This document shows positions 26,756 to 36,800 of a stretch of 64,000 nt of DNA, piece after piece (the stretch's first letter is position 1; every line of letters starts with the position of its first letter). The translations under genes and the position numbers were made by a program. This stretch comes from Bradyrhizobium sp. B097. Its GTDB lineage: Bacteria > Pseudomonadota > Alphaproteobacteria > Rhizobiales > Xanthobacteraceae. The stretch is taken from NCBI RefSeq assembly GCF_038957035.1, contig NZ_CP152412.1, forward strand, positions 4,770,501 through 4,834,500, written 5' to 3'. Under the pieces are notes generated by a model. It was given only the letters and a program-made list of their open reading frames with translations, was not told where the DNA came from and did not search any database.

Positions 26756-28381
26756 ATGAAGAAGGGACTTCTCGCCGGAACCGCGCTCGCGGCAATCGGC
26801 CTGGCGCTCACGCAACAGCCGGTGCAGGCAGCAACGCTCGACGACGTGATGGCGCGTCTGGATGCGCTCGAACGAAACAATGCGAAGCTCGCGAAGGAGA
26901 ATGCACAGCTCCGGGATCGCGTGAACAACATCGCAAGCCGCAGCGCCGCGCCCCCTGCGGCAACCACAACGCCAAAGGGCAACCCGGTGCAGCATGCCGG
27001 CGTCGCCCCCTCCCCGGCCCCCGCCCCGGAGCACGCCGTCGTCAGCATCGGAGGCGCGCCGCTCTACAGCAAGGCGCCGGGCGGCAACGCCTTCGTCGAC
27101 AACACCACCGTCACGCTTTACGGCCACGTCGATCTATCCGGCGACGTCTTCAACGCCGGCGTGTTCGATCAGGGCACCAAGTTCGGTGTGGCAAGCAACC
27201 TCACCTTTTTCGGCGTCCACGCGCGTCACGATCTCGCACCGTATGGCTTCGCCGGGTGGGCCGCCGTCGCCCAGTTTGAATCCCTCGTCGAGGTCGCCGC
27301 GGTGCCGACCGAGCGTGCCGCGCTCGGAACGCGCGACAGCTTCATCGGGATGGCAACGCCGTGGGGCGCGATCAAGGCTGGCAAATCGGATACGCCCTAC
27401 AAGAAAGCCACATCGAAGTTCGATCCGTTCTCGGCGACGCTCGGCGACTACAACTCGATCATGGGCAATACCGGCGGCGACCTGCGCGCGGAGTTCGATT
27501 GGCGTGCAGCCCATGCCCTCTGGTACGAATCGCCGGTCTGGAACGGCTTCCAGACCACGCTGATGATCTCGCCCGGGCAGAACACCGCAAAGGACAACAG
27601 CGATTTCGCGCTCGGCGACTTCAACTGCCCCGCCACGTCCGCGCGCGGCAGCGGCAGCGGCTTCCCGCTGACCTCGGCGCCCGAAGGCTGTACCGACGGA
27701 TCGTACGGCAACCTCTACAGCGCGTCGCTGACCTACAATCAGGGGCCGTTCACGGCGGTCGCCGCCTACGAGCTGCATGAGGGCACCAACCGCACCGGCG
27801 ATGAAGCCGTCACGCCGTTGAGCAACGGCGGCGTGCTGATCGTTCCGCCGGGGTCCGTCGGCATCGCCAACGAATGGGCCGCGAAGATCGGCGCCGGATA
27901 TCGCCTCGACGACGGCATCGGCAAGCTGCAGCTCTACGGCATCTACGAGGTGATGCGGCGCGAGAACACCGTGGCCGACTTCAACGAGCGGTCGCGCGAC
28001 GGCTACTTCCTCAGCGCCACCCAGAGCGTCGGCGCCTGGGACGTCAGCGCGTCATGGGCCCACGCCAACGCCTCTCCCGGCTCGCCCGGCACCGGCATAT
28101 TCAACAACTACACCGTCGCTCCGGCACCGGGATCGGCCGACTTTGCGCTCAACTCGGTGGACAGCAGCGCCGATCAGTATGCGGCTGGCGTCAAGTACCA
28201 CTTCAGCCCGTTTGCGACCTGGTATCTTGTCGGCAGTTACCTGCGCAACGGCCCCGGCGCGCATTACTGCCTCGGCGTGAGCGGTCATGGCTATGGCATA
28301 TGCGGCCGCGACGCCAACAACAACGTGGTCGCCGGCAACAAGGCCTCGGCGGTCACAACTGGCATGACGTTCGACTTCTAG
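26756..28381 (+). CDS. Outer-membrane porin with coiled-coil head
   Basis: Protein of 541 residues: signal peptide (MKKGLLAGTALAAIGLALTQ, cleavage near VQAATL), a coiled-coil stretch (residues about 28-62, MARLDALERNNAKLAKENAQ), a Pro/Ala linker, then a beta-barrel (TVTLYGHVDLS... to a C-terminal TGMTFDF ending in Phe). The start of the barrel, LYGHVDLSGDVFNAG, is that of general trimeric porins (Gram_neg_porin). One cysteine pair may bridge an extracellular loop (NCPATS ... GCTDGS). Its ribosome site GGGGGGAT is strong, consistent with abundant expression. Confidence 0.88.
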   Translation: MKKGLLAGTALAAIGLALTQQPVQAATLDDVMARLDALERNNAKLAKENAQLRDRVNNIASRSAAPPAATTTPKGNPVQHAGVAPSPAPAPEHAVVSIGGAPLYSKAPGGNAFVDNTTVTLYGHVDLSGDVFNAGVFDQGTKFGVASNLTFFGVHARHDLAPYGFAGWAAVAQFESLVEVAAVPTERAALGTRDSFIGMATPWGAIKAGKSDTPYKKATSKFDPFSATLGDYNSIMGNTGGDLRAEFDWRAAHALWYESPVWNGFQTTLMISPGQNTAKDNSDFALGDFNCPATSARGSGSGFPLTSAPEGCTDGSYGNLYSASLTYNQGPFTAVAAYELHEGTNRTGDEAVTPLSNGGVLIVPPGSVGIANEWAAKIGAGYRLDDGIGKLQLYGIYEVMRRENTVADFNERSRDGYFLSATQSVGAWDVSASWAHANASPGSPGTGIFNNYTVAPAPGSADFALNSVDSSADQYAAGVKYHFSPFATWYLVGSYLRNGPGAHYCLGVSGHGYGICGRDANNNVVAGNKASAVTTGMTFDF

Positions 28382-28392
28382 ATCAAACAAAA

Positions 28393-28426
28393 CGGGGGAG
28401 GCTTACGCCTCCCCCGCTGTCTTTGT
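28393..28426 (+). terminator. Terminator of the porin gene
   Basis: A 10-bp perfect stem (CGGGGGAGGC with GCCTCCCCCG, TTAC loop) is followed by CTGTCTTTGTTG, 11 bases after the stop; it also separates the convergent nlpD-like gene. Confidence 0.85.
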
Positions 28427-28455
28427 TGTGAGACTTGGAAGTCCCGGCGCGCAAC

Positions 28456-29832
28456 CTACGCGCCGTTGAGGAACTGGAGCGGATCGACCGGAGACGATCC
28501 CTTGCGAATTTCGAAGTGGAGCTGCGGTGAGCCCGCCTCACCCGACTGGCCCGACTTGGCGATCACCTGGCCGCGCTTGATGGTATCGCCGCGCTTCACC
28601 AGGATTTCGCTCGTGTGGGCATAGGCGGTGACGTAGCCGTTGGAGTGGCGAACCAGCACGAGATTGCCGTAGCCCTTCAGCTCATTGCCCGAATAGGCGA
28701 CGACGCCGTCCTCGGCCGCCTTGACCGGAGTGCCTTCGGGCACCGCGACGTTGATGCCGTCATTGACCTTGCCGTTGGTCTTCGAGCCATAGGCGGTGAT
28801 GACCTTGCCACGCACCGGCCAGCGGAACGTCGGCAATGCGCCGGTGGCTTCGCTCGACTTGGTGACAACGGGCGCTTCTGCGGCGGCCGCCGGCTGTTCG
28901 ACGGTCGCGGTCGGCTGAACCAGCCGCGCGCTCTGCTGCGGCAGCGCAGTGGCGACGACCTTCGGGGCCACCATCGCCGGTGCCGGGGCAACCGCAACCG
29001 GTGCGGCAGCAACGCCTTGTGCAACCGGCGCCGGAGCCGCCATCGCAGTCTTGGCGCCCGGCACCACCAGCTTCATGCCGAGGCTGAGCCGTGCCGACTG
29101 ATCGAGATTGTTGGCGCGGGCGAGCTCAGCCACGGGAATGTGGTGCTGGCGCGCGATGCTGTGCAGCGTGTCGCCGCGATTGACAAAGTGGACGCCGGCG
29201 GGCGCGGCCGCCACGGCAACGGGCCGCGTCGCCGGCGCTGCCATCGCCGGCGCTGCGGCGGCGGCCATCGGGCGCGGAATGACCAGTTGCTGGCCGGGCG
29301 ACAGCGCGCGCGGTCCCTTGTAGCCATTGGCGCGCAGGATCTCGGCGGTCGAGACGTTGTAGCGGCGTGCCAGCACTTCGAGCGTATCGCTGGTGCCGAC
29401 GATGATGGTGGTGCCGCTGTGTCCGGCGTGCGCAGCAGCGACCGATTGCGGAACGGTGCCGGTGGCCTCGATCTGCGGGCGTGCAGGCGGCGGCGTGTAG
29501 GACGAAAGCCCGCGCCCTCCTCCGGAGACGCCCGCGTTGGCGACCGGGTAGGACTGCGGCGCAGCAACCGGCGGCGGCAACGGCTGTGACTGATACTGTG
29601 AATATTGCGGCTGCGTTCGCGGCCGCGCGTATTGCGGCAGCTCGCGCGGCGGCTGTGCCTGCACGGTGCCGGTCGGCTGCGGATCAAACGCAAACGGATT
29701 TTGCGAGTAGGAGTTTTGCGAGAAGCGCGACGACATGTCGGCGCTGCAACCGGCAAAAGCCATGGACATCAGCGTCAGCACCGCAACCTGCGGTACGCGA
29801 CGCGAGCGAAGCAACTCGACAACCCCAGACAT
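28456..29832 (-). CDS. nlpD: NlpD-like LysM/M23 lipoprotein
   Basis: Protein of 458 residues. A lipobox (MSMAFAGC) marks an outer-membrane lipoprotein. Pro/Gln-rich linker, LysM 1 near residue 140 (GTSDTLEVLARRYNVSTAEI), LysM 2 near residue 218, an Ala/Pro/Val-rich linker, then an M23/LytM domain at about 335-455 (WPVRGKVITAYG, PQLHFEIRKG). The zinc ligands are degraded: NDGIN instead of HxGxD and QLH instead of HLH, so it should be an amidase activator, not a hydrolase, as for E. coli NlpD. It follows surE and pcm, the gene order seen in many proteobacteria. Confidence 0.9.
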   Translation of the reverse strand: MSGVVELLRSRRVPQVAVLTLMSMAFAGCSADMSSRFSQNSYSQNPFAFDPQPTGTVQAQPPRELPQYARPRTQPQYSQYQSQPLPPPVAAPQSYPVANAGVSGGGRGLSSYTPPPARPQIEATGTVPQSVAAAHAGHSGTTIIVGTSDTLEVLARRYNVSTAEILRANGYKGPRALSPGQQLVIPRPMAAAAAPAMAAPATRPVAVAAAPAGVHFVNRGDTLHSIARQHHIPVAELARANNLDQSARLSLGMKLVVPGAKTAMAAPAPVAQGVAAAPVAVAPAPAMVAPKVVATALPQQSARLVQPTATVEQPAAAAEAPVVTKSSEATGALPTFRWPVRGKVITAYGSKTNGKVNDGINVAVPEGTPVKAAEDGVVAYSGNELKGYGNLVLVRHSNGYVTAYAHTSEILVKRGDTIKRGQVIAKSGQSGEAGSPQLHFEIRKGSSPVDPLQFLNGA

Positions 29833-29941
29833 GGTTACTCACTCGTACGCAACAAAAGACTGTTTTGAGTAAACACCTCGCGAGTAAATAACCGCTTAAC
29901 CCTGCGAATAAGGCGTTGGCGCCAAGCGGCAAATCGCCGAA

Positions 29942-30598
29942 TTACAATTCGCGGGCAATTCCCGGCAGCGCCGGCACAAAGCGGACGTCGACCAATTCCT
30001 TGCGCTCGAAGCCGCTCTGCGTCCGCACCACGCGGACTAGGGTCTGGGTACCCTGATGCGGCCCGACCGGGGCGATCAGAACGCCGCCGGGATCCAGCCG
30101 CTCCAGCAGCTTCTCGGGGATCTGCTCCATCGCCGCGGTGACGATGATGCGGTCGAAATCGCCAGCCCCGGCTGGAACGTCGAAGCCGTCGCCGAGCAGC
30201 ACCTCGATGTTGTAATAGCCCAGCTTTTCGAGGCGCTTGCGGGCACCGTCGGCCAGCGTCCGGTAGCGCTCGATGGTCAGAACCTGCTTGCACAGCCGGG
30301 ACAGCACGGCCGCCTGGTAACCTGAGCCGGTGCCGATCTCAAGCACGCGGTGGTCCTTCTGCAACTGCAGCTGCTCGGTCATGTAAGCGACGACGAAAGG
30401 CTGGCTGATGGTCTGCCCGCAGGCGATCCCAAGCGCACTGTCGCGGTAGGCCTCGTTGCGATCGCGCGGATCGACGAACACCTCGCGCGGCACCTCCTCC
30501 ATGGTGCGCAACACCGCCTGATCGCTGACCCCTCGCCGCCGCAGGGTGAGCTGAAACATCATCTTCTCGGTCGGATCGGGCTTCACGGCCATGTTCAT
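29942..30598 (-). CDS. pcm: Protein-L-isoaspartate O-methyltransferase
   Basis: SAM-dependent repair enzyme that methylates isoaspartyl residues, starting their conversion back to aspartate. Visible in 218 residues: [24 protein letters not shown], and the SAM loop [16 protein letters not shown], then [10 protein letters not shown]. The start at 30598 gives MNMAVKPDP; an ATG at 30646 would add 16 residues and has no ribosome site. It lies between the nlpD-like gene and a noncoding gap; surE is further upstream beyond the divergently oriented response regulator. Confidence 0.95.
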   Translation of the reverse strand: MNMAVKPDPTEKMMFQLTLRRRGVSDQAVLRTMEEVPREVFVDPRDRNEAYRDSALGIACGQTISQPFVVAYMTEQLQLQKDHRVLEIGTGSGYQAAVLSRLCKQVLTIERYRTLADGARKRLEKLGYYNIEVLLGDGFDVPAGAGDFDRIIVTAAMEQIPEKLLERLDPGGVLIAPVGPHQGTQTLVRVVRTQSGFERKELVDVRFVPALPGIAREL

Positions 30599-30971
30599 CA
30601 GCGTCTCTAGGCGGCAGCGCGGAATCTTGCCCTGGCTTGATGCCATTGAAATCCGAAATACCGCGTTAAGGAAAAATTTCCCGTCACCATTTGTTCCCAG
30701 TCAGGAACCAGCAGTCCGATTTCGTGTTGGCGCCAACACGGCAGCTTCCCATATAATCGACAGCGATGCGCGGCCAGCACCAGGCGCGCCGGGGCTCTGG
30801 TTGTACGGTTTGCACCCGGTCGGAGTCTGGACGAATCCTGCGCAACGAGACAGTCAGAACGATCCGGCGACGCAGCGTCGCGCGCTGGAAACCGACCAAT
30901 TCCTAAACGTTTGCATTGCGCCTTATAGTGTTATTTGCGAGCCTATTTCAGGGACGGGCAAGGATTCCATC
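30599..30971. other. Gap between pcm and the response regulator
   Basis: A 373-base region with no convincing gene. It contains the perfect palindrome GTGTTGGCGCCAACAC near 30725-30740. A candidate EcfG-type promoter element lies at 30887-30911: GGAAA, 16 bases, CGTT, about 60 bases before the response-regulator start. Confidence 0.45.
30725..30740. promoter_or_regulatory. Perfect 16-bp palindrome, possible operator
   Basis: GTGTTGGCGCCAACAC is an exact palindrome in the gap shared by the pcm and response-regulator promoters. Its size fits a dimeric regulator site; no protein can be assigned from sequence alone. Confidence 0.4.
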
Positions 30972-31349
30972 ATGACAGCGATACGGCCGGCGGGCTGTTC
31001 AGTTTTCCTCGTGGAGGACGAGGTCATGATCCGGATGATGGTCGCCGATATGCTGGAAGAGCTCGGCCATAGCGTCGCGGCCGAGGCCGGCGAGATCGGC
31101 GAAGCGGTCAAGCTCGCGCAATCGATCGAATTCGACCTCGCGATCCTCGATGTCAACGTCAATGGCAAGGTGATCACCCCGGTCGCCGAGCTGATCAACG
31201 CCCGCAACCGCCCCTTCATCTTCGCAACCGGCTATGGCTCGTCCGGCCTGCCCCCGGAGTATCGCGATCGTCCGGCGCTGCAAAAGCCCTTCCAGCTGGA
31301 AACGCTGGCGCAGGTGATCTCCAGCGCGATGCGGAGCGCGCCGGTCTAG
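30972..31349 (+). CDS. Single-domain response regulator (CheY-like)
   Basis: Protein of 125 residues consisting only of a receiver domain: acidic pair VEDE near residue 15, phospho-acceptor in DLAILDVNVNG, then FATGYG and the conserved Lys in ALQKPFQ. There is no output domain, so it probably acts by protein contact or as a phosphate sink. It stands alone, with no adjacent kinase. ATG 30972 is used because upstream frame content is intergenic. Confidence 0.9.
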   Translation: MTAIRPAGCSVFLVEDEVMIRMMVADMLEELGHSVAAEAGEIGEAVKLAQSIEFDLAILDVNVNGKVITPVAELINARNRPFIFATGYGSSGLPPEYRDRPALQKPFQLETLAQVISSAMRSAPV

Positions 31350-31364
31350 GTCTCACCCGCATTC

Positions 31365-31450
31365 GTAGCCCGGATGCAGCGAAGCGCAATCCGGGACCGC
31401 TCTCTATGCTCTAAAGATCCCCGGATTTCGCTGCGCTTCATCCGGGCTAC
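31365..31450. repeat. Intergenic palindromic repeat, GTAGCCCGGATG class
   Basis: Arms 31365-31395 and 31419-31450 are inverted copies differing at about three positions; they start and end with GTAGCCCGGATG and its complement. It is the same class as 2813-2897 and sits between convergent genes. Confidence 0.85.
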
Positions 31451-31463
31451 AGATCTCACGGGA

Positions 31464-32231
31464 TCACTTCAACGTCGCGGTCAGCGCTTCCGAAAACGCT
31501 TCATCGGTGCGGTCGAGCCGCAGCGGCGTCACCGAGACGTAGCGCGCGGCAAGCGCGGCAAGATCGGTGCCTTCGGCCGGCGCATCCATCATCGCCGCGC
31601 GCTCGAAGCCGATCCAGAAATACGGATTGCCGCGTCCGTCGTGACGGCGATCGATCTTCAGGAAACCCTGATTGCGCTTGCCCTGCCGTGTGATCCGGAT
31701 GCCCTTGACGTCGTCGGGCATGCAGGACGGGAAGTTGACATTGATGACGGTGTTCCGGGGGACACCTGCGCCGATCACCTTACGGATGATGTCGGGTCCG
31801 AATTTCAGCGCGGTCTCCCACAGCGGCGCGTTGCGCGTCTCGATCGAGAACTCCTGCGACAGCGCAAATGACGGAAAGCCCAGGATGGTGCCTTCCAGCG
31901 CGCCGGCGATGGTGCCGGAATAGACCACGTCCTCGGCGACGTTGCGGCCCTTGTTGACGCCGCTCAGCACGAGATCGGGCAGCTTGTCTCCAAGGATGTG
32001 GCGCGCACCCATGATGACGCAATCGGTCGGCGTGCCGCGCACCGCGAAGTGACGCGGGCTGACTTCGCGCAGACGCAGCGGGTCGTTGAGCGAGAGCGAA
32101 TGCGAGACGCCGGACTGGTCGAGCTCGGGGGCGACGATCCAGACGTCGTCGGACAATGAGCGTGCGATCTGCTCGACGACCTGCAGGCCGGGGGCGTGGA
32201 TGCCGTCATCGTTGGTGCAGAGAATTCGCAT
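31464..32231 (-). CDS. surE: 5'/3'-nucleotidase SurE
   Basis: Metal-dependent phosphatase acting on nucleoside monophosphates and short polyphosphates. The 255 residues start with the metal-binding [15 protein letters not shown], then [13 protein letters not shown], and [11 protein letters not shown]. Length is normal. It lies in the serS-unknown-surE-pcm-nlpD arrangement common to many proteobacteria, here interrupted between surE and pcm by the response regulator. Confidence 0.97.
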   Translation of the reverse strand: MRILCTNDDGIHAPGLQVVEQIARSLSDDVWIVAPELDQSGVSHSLSLNDPLRLREVSPRHFAVRGTPTDCVIMGARHILGDKLPDLVLSGVNKGRNVAEDVVYSGTIAGALEGTILGFPSFALSQEFSIETRNAPLWETALKFGPDIIRKVIGAGVPRNTVINVNFPSCMPDDVKGIRITRQGKRNQGFLKIDRRHDGRGNPYFWIGFERAAMMDAPAEGTDLAALAARYVSVTPLRLDRTDEAFSEALTATLK

Positions 32232-32325
32232 CCGTCAAAGTGCCTCTTGTTCCGATACGACACGGATTTCTTGAATTGCGGTTTCTTGAGTTGCGGTGTC
32301 TTGAGTTGATTGCCGTCTTAACCGG

Positions 32326-33405
32326 CTAGGGCCGCGGAGGCAAACCCGGCCCGTGCCATCGTGCCGACGTGACGCGCCACGGATGCACGAATCTACCGCT
32401 GCCGGCGATCTTGCGGTCGAACACCGGCCAGGCCGGTCGGGCTGGCCGCCGAACAACCGCAACAATGGACGCCAGCGGCACTGCCTCGAGTTTTTGGGCC
32501 GGCGCCGCCTGACGCACTTCGGACTTGGGAGCTTCGGACTTGAGGGGCTCAGTCTTCGCAGGTTCAGCTTTGGCGGGTTCGACCTTGGCAGCTTCCGGCT
32601 TGGGAGCTTCAGGCTTGGGAGCTTGGGCCCTGGACGATTCAACCTTGGGCGGTTCACTCCTCCGAGCTTCGGGCCTGCGCGGCTCGACCGGCGCAGTCTG
32701 GCGAAGCTCCGCTTTGGAGACCTCAGCCCCGGTGGGTTCGATCTTGCCAGATGCAGACGTGAGTGCGTCCGGCCTGAGCGGCACCGGCTTCGCGGCCTCA
32801 GCCCTCGGGGCTTCGACCTTCCGGGATTCAGGCTTGAGCAGCTCGGGAGCCGAAACCGCCTGGAGAAGCTCCGGCCTCGGAGCCTTCGGAAGCTCCCCTT
32901 TGGGGAGCTCGGATCTGACGGGTTCAACCTTGCGAGGCTCAAGCTTCGGCACATCAGGCTTGGGCGTTTCGAGTCTGCGCGGTTCGGGTTTGAGCGGCGG
33001 TGCGGGCGCCCCCTCGGCCGGCTTTGCGACGGGCGCGGCCGCAACCGATTTCGATTTCAGCCTAGCCAGCAGCTCCTCGATCGAGGGCACCGATTCCGCG
33101 TCAAGCGGAGCCCGCGGCACGGCCGGCGGCGTCGCGCGGACCGGAGGTGGCGGTGGCGGCGCGGCCGCTGGTGACCAATCGGCCGGCGCCAATTCGATGA
33201 ACCTTGCGCGCGCGAGATCCAGCGCCTTGTCGAAGTCCGGCCGGTCGATCCAGGCCTTCGTTTGCACCTCGGTCACGCGCGCGTCCCACAGGCGCGCGGC
33301 CTCGATGTCGTAATAGCCCATCTGCTTCTGATTGATCAGCTGCAGACCGTGGCCCGTGACGGCCCATTGTCGACCAAGCCAGTGGATGTCACGGTGCAGC
33401 GGCAT
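32326..33405 (-). CDS. Unknown protein with a Lys/Pro/Glu-repeat region
   Basis: Protein of 359 residues with three parts. Residues 1-75 (MPLHRDIHWLGRQWAVTGHG, then LINQKQMGYYDIEAARLWDA) form a compact, probably conserved domain of unknown function. Residues about 95-300 are low-complexity, built from degenerate KxEPxKxE/PKPEAPK units with Pro, Lys, Glu and Ala. The last 50 residues are basic and more ordered (DRKIAGSGRFVHPWRV). No membrane or signal segment. It starts 16 bases after the serS stop, so it is cotranscribed. The repeat also keeps several other frames open. Confidence 0.65.
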   Translation of the reverse strand: MPLHRDIHWLGRQWAVTGHGLQLINQKQMGYYDIEAARLWDARVTEVQTKAWIDRPDFDKALDLARARFIELAPADWSPAAAPPPPPPVRATPPAVPRAPLDAESVPSIEELLARLKSKSVAAAPVAKPAEGAPAPPLKPEPRRLETPKPDVPKLEPRKVEPVRSELPKGELPKAPRPELLQAVSAPELLKPESRKVEAPRAEAAKPVPLRPDALTSASGKIEPTGAEVSKAELRQTAPVEPRRPEARRSEPPKVESSRAQAPKPEAPKPEAAKVEPAKAEPAKTEPLKSEAPKSEVRQAAPAQKLEAVPLASIVAVVRRPARPAWPVFDRKIAGSGRFVHPWRVTSARWHGPGLPPRP

Positions 33406-33421
33406 CACACTGGCCCTCGCC

Positions 33422-34777
<1,356 letters not shown>

Positions 34778-34828
34778 TCAAGATAACGTTGCATGTCAAC
34801 GTTTGCGGCGTGCCTCAACTAGCACAAG

Positions 34829-34934
34829 TGTCATCGCCCGCGAAGGCGGGCGATCCAGTATTCCGGAAACATCAGTGTGTCGCCGGGAAGCCGCGGCGTA
34901 CCGGATACCCTGCTTTCGCGGGGTATGACGCCCG
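34829..34934. repeat. Paired hairpin repeat between serS and tatC
   Basis: Left arm begins TCATCGCCCGCGAAGGCGGG; right arm ends with its near-inverse (GCTTTCGCGGGGTATGA). Related to the unit at 7390-7511. It is placed downstream of tatC, in front of the serS promoter. Confidence 0.7.
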
Positions 34935-34953
34935 GATCTGTGACGAAATCACC

Positions 34954-35748
34954 CTACTCGGCCGGATTGGTCGCCGACGGCGCGCTCGAGGTCGTGGCCT
35001 TCTTCTCCACGATCCCGACCGCGATGATGGCGCCCTCGTAGAGCAAGAGCAGCGGGATCGCGAGCGAGGCCTGGCTCAGCACATCGGGCGGCGTCAGCAC
35101 GGCGGCGATGATGAAGGCGATCACGATGAAATAGCGCCGCTTCTCCTTCAGCATCTTCGAGGTGACGATGCCGATGCGGCCGAGCAGCGTCAGGATCACC
35201 GGCAGCTGGAACGCGATGCCGAAGGCGAAGATCAGCGACATCATCAGCGAGAGATATTCGCCGACCTTGGGCAGCAACTGGATCTGCGCCGTCTCCGAGC
35301 CCGCCGACTGCTGCATGCCGAGCGAAAAGCGGGTCAGCATCGGGAAGACCACGAAATAGACCATCATCGCGCCAAGCACGAAGAACACCGGCGTCGCGAT
35401 CAGATAAGGCAGGAACGCGTTGCGCTCATGCTTGTAGAGCCCGGGCGCCACGAACTTGTAGATCTGCGTCGCGACGATCGGAAACGAGATGAAGCCGGCG
35501 CCGAACAGCGCGAGCTTGAGCTGCGTCAGAAAATATTCCAGCAGCGCGGTATAGATGAATTTGGAATTTTCCGGCCCTGCCACCCAGATGAAGGGCCAGA
35601 CCAGGACGTTGAATATCTGCTTGGCGAAGAAGAAGCAGATGATGAAGGCCACGCCGAAGCCGAGCAGCGCCTTGATCAGCCGCGAGCGCAGCTCGATCAG
35701 ATGATCCATCAAGGGGGCCTTGCTGGCCTCGATATCTTCGGCGCTCAT
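34954..35748 (-). CDS. tatC: Twin-arginine translocase TatC
   Basis: Core receptor subunit of the Tat pathway, which exports folded proteins. The 264 residues begin with the cytosolic amphipathic [20 protein letters not shown] and have six TM helices; the conserved segment [20 protein letters not shown] and the tail [14 protein letters not shown] are family typical, as is a Glu/Lys C-tail. Its ATG overlaps the tatB stop by four bases. Tat-dependent candidates in this window include the exported FAH-family protein. Confidence 0.97.
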   Translation of the reverse strand: MSAEDIEASKAPLMDHLIELRSRLIKALLGFGVAFIICFFFAKQIFNVLVWPFIWVAGPENSKFIYTALLEYFLTQLKLALFGAGFISFPIVATQIYKFVAPGLYKHERNAFLPYLIATPVFFVLGAMMVYFVVFPMLTRFSLGMQQSAGSETAQIQLLPKVGEYLSLMMSLIFAFGIAFQLPVILTLLGRIGIVTSKMLKEKRRYFIVIAFIIAAVLTPPDVLSQASLAIPLLLLYEGAIIAVGIVEKKATTSSAPSATNPAE

Positions 35749-36269
35749 GACGCCCTCGCGTCCTTGAGCACGTCAGGCTGTGGCGGTGTCTCGTCCTGCG
35801 CAGGCACCGGCTCGGGCTTCACCTCGCCGGTGATCGCGAGCGGCTCGCCGGCGGTAGCGTGTGTCTCGGCCTCGACGAAAGTTTCAGGTGTCGGTGCTGC
35901 AGGTGTAGTGGGTGTCACCGGTGCGTCGCTTGACGTCACCGGCGCGTCGATTGCGGAGGCGACCTGCGCATCGACCGGCTTGTCGATCTGCAGAGCGTCA
36001 CTGACATCCTTCTGCAGCGAGGTCATGATGTTGCCGCTGGCGATGCCGGTTGCGGCTTCCCTGACCTCGTCAAAACTCTTCTTGATGTCGGCCATCTCGG
36101 CCTCGCGCATGGCTTCCTGGAACTGGCCCTGGAATTCAGAGGCCATTTTCCGGGCCTTGCCCATCCATTGCCCGACCATGCGCAGCACGCCCGGCAGCTC
36201 TTTCGGGCCGATGGCGATCAGCGCGACGACCGCGATGACGACCAGTTCACTCCACCCGATATCGAACAT
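35745..36269 (-). CDS. tatB: Twin-arginine translocase TatB
   Basis: Tat receptor partner of TatC. The 174 residues start with the typical [33 protein letters not shown] (one TM then a Gly hinge and amphipathic helix), followed by an acidic, Pro/Thr/Val-rich tail of about 100 residues. The tail is longer and more repetitive than in E. coli but usual for alphaproteobacteria. The gene is 150 bases after tatA, so it may have its own promoter or be read through. Confidence 0.95.
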   Translation of the reverse strand: MFDIGWSELVVIAVVALIAIGPKELPGVLRMVGQWMGKARKMASEFQGQFQEAMREAEMADIKKSFDEVREAATGIASGNIMTSLQKDVSDALQIDKPVDAQVASAIDAPVTSSDAPVTPTTPAAPTPETFVEAETHATAGEPLAITGEVKPEPVPAQDETPPQPDVLKDARAS

Positions 36270-36419
36270 GAATTGTTCCGCCTAAGCGCGCCGCCATCGG
36301 CCCCATTGGATGTGGGGCTGCCGGCGCCTTTTCTCAATCGGCGTCCATAGCGCTTCCGAGCGACGGCGTCACCGTTTCGCGCAAAGAAAAACGTCGAAAT
36401 ATGCGTCAGTACAAGCGCG

Positions 36420-36653
36420 TTAGACGGCCTTGCTGCCGACATCCTGGCGCGCGGCCGACGGCGCCGCATTGTGGTCGATCGCCTTGGTGGACTCCGGCTT
36501 GTCCGCGACCTTGTCGTCGTCCTGCATGCCTTTCTTGAAGGCCTTGATACCTTGGGCGACGTCACCCATCAGGTCCGAAATCTTGCCGCGTCCGAACAGC
36601 AGCAGGACCACTGCGATCACGACGATCCAGTGCCAAATGCTAAGCGAACCCAT
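36420..36653 (-). CDS. tatA: Twin-arginine translocase TatA
   Basis: Pore-forming Tat subunit of 77 residues: [42 protein letters not shown] has one TM, a FGRGKI hinge and an amphipathic helix; the tail is Asp/Lys-rich. It is the first of tatA-tatB-tatC. The motif [12 protein letters not shown] is the alphaproteobacterial TatA form. Confidence 0.96.
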   Translation of the reverse strand: MGSLSIWHWIVVIAVVLLLFGRGKISDLMGDVAQGIKAFKKGMQDDDKVADKPESTKAIDHNAAPSAARQDVGSKAV

Positions 36654-36800
36654 CCTGCAACCCTCCAGAAATGGCCGGCGGACCGGCCTGAACTTTGCCG
36701 GAAGTTAGGCCCGCGGGGTGTCAAAAACAAGGACCTCGGCCGCGGCAAATCGCTGTCGCGGCTACGTAATATTGCTAGGCTTAACCGGGAATATTCCGGG

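Noticed and set aside
32353..33313. Plus-strand frames that look like pentapeptide or Gly-Ser-Leu repeats
   Set aside because: They are the complements of the Lys/Pro/Glu repeat codons in the minus-strand gene; the periodic DNA opens all frames.
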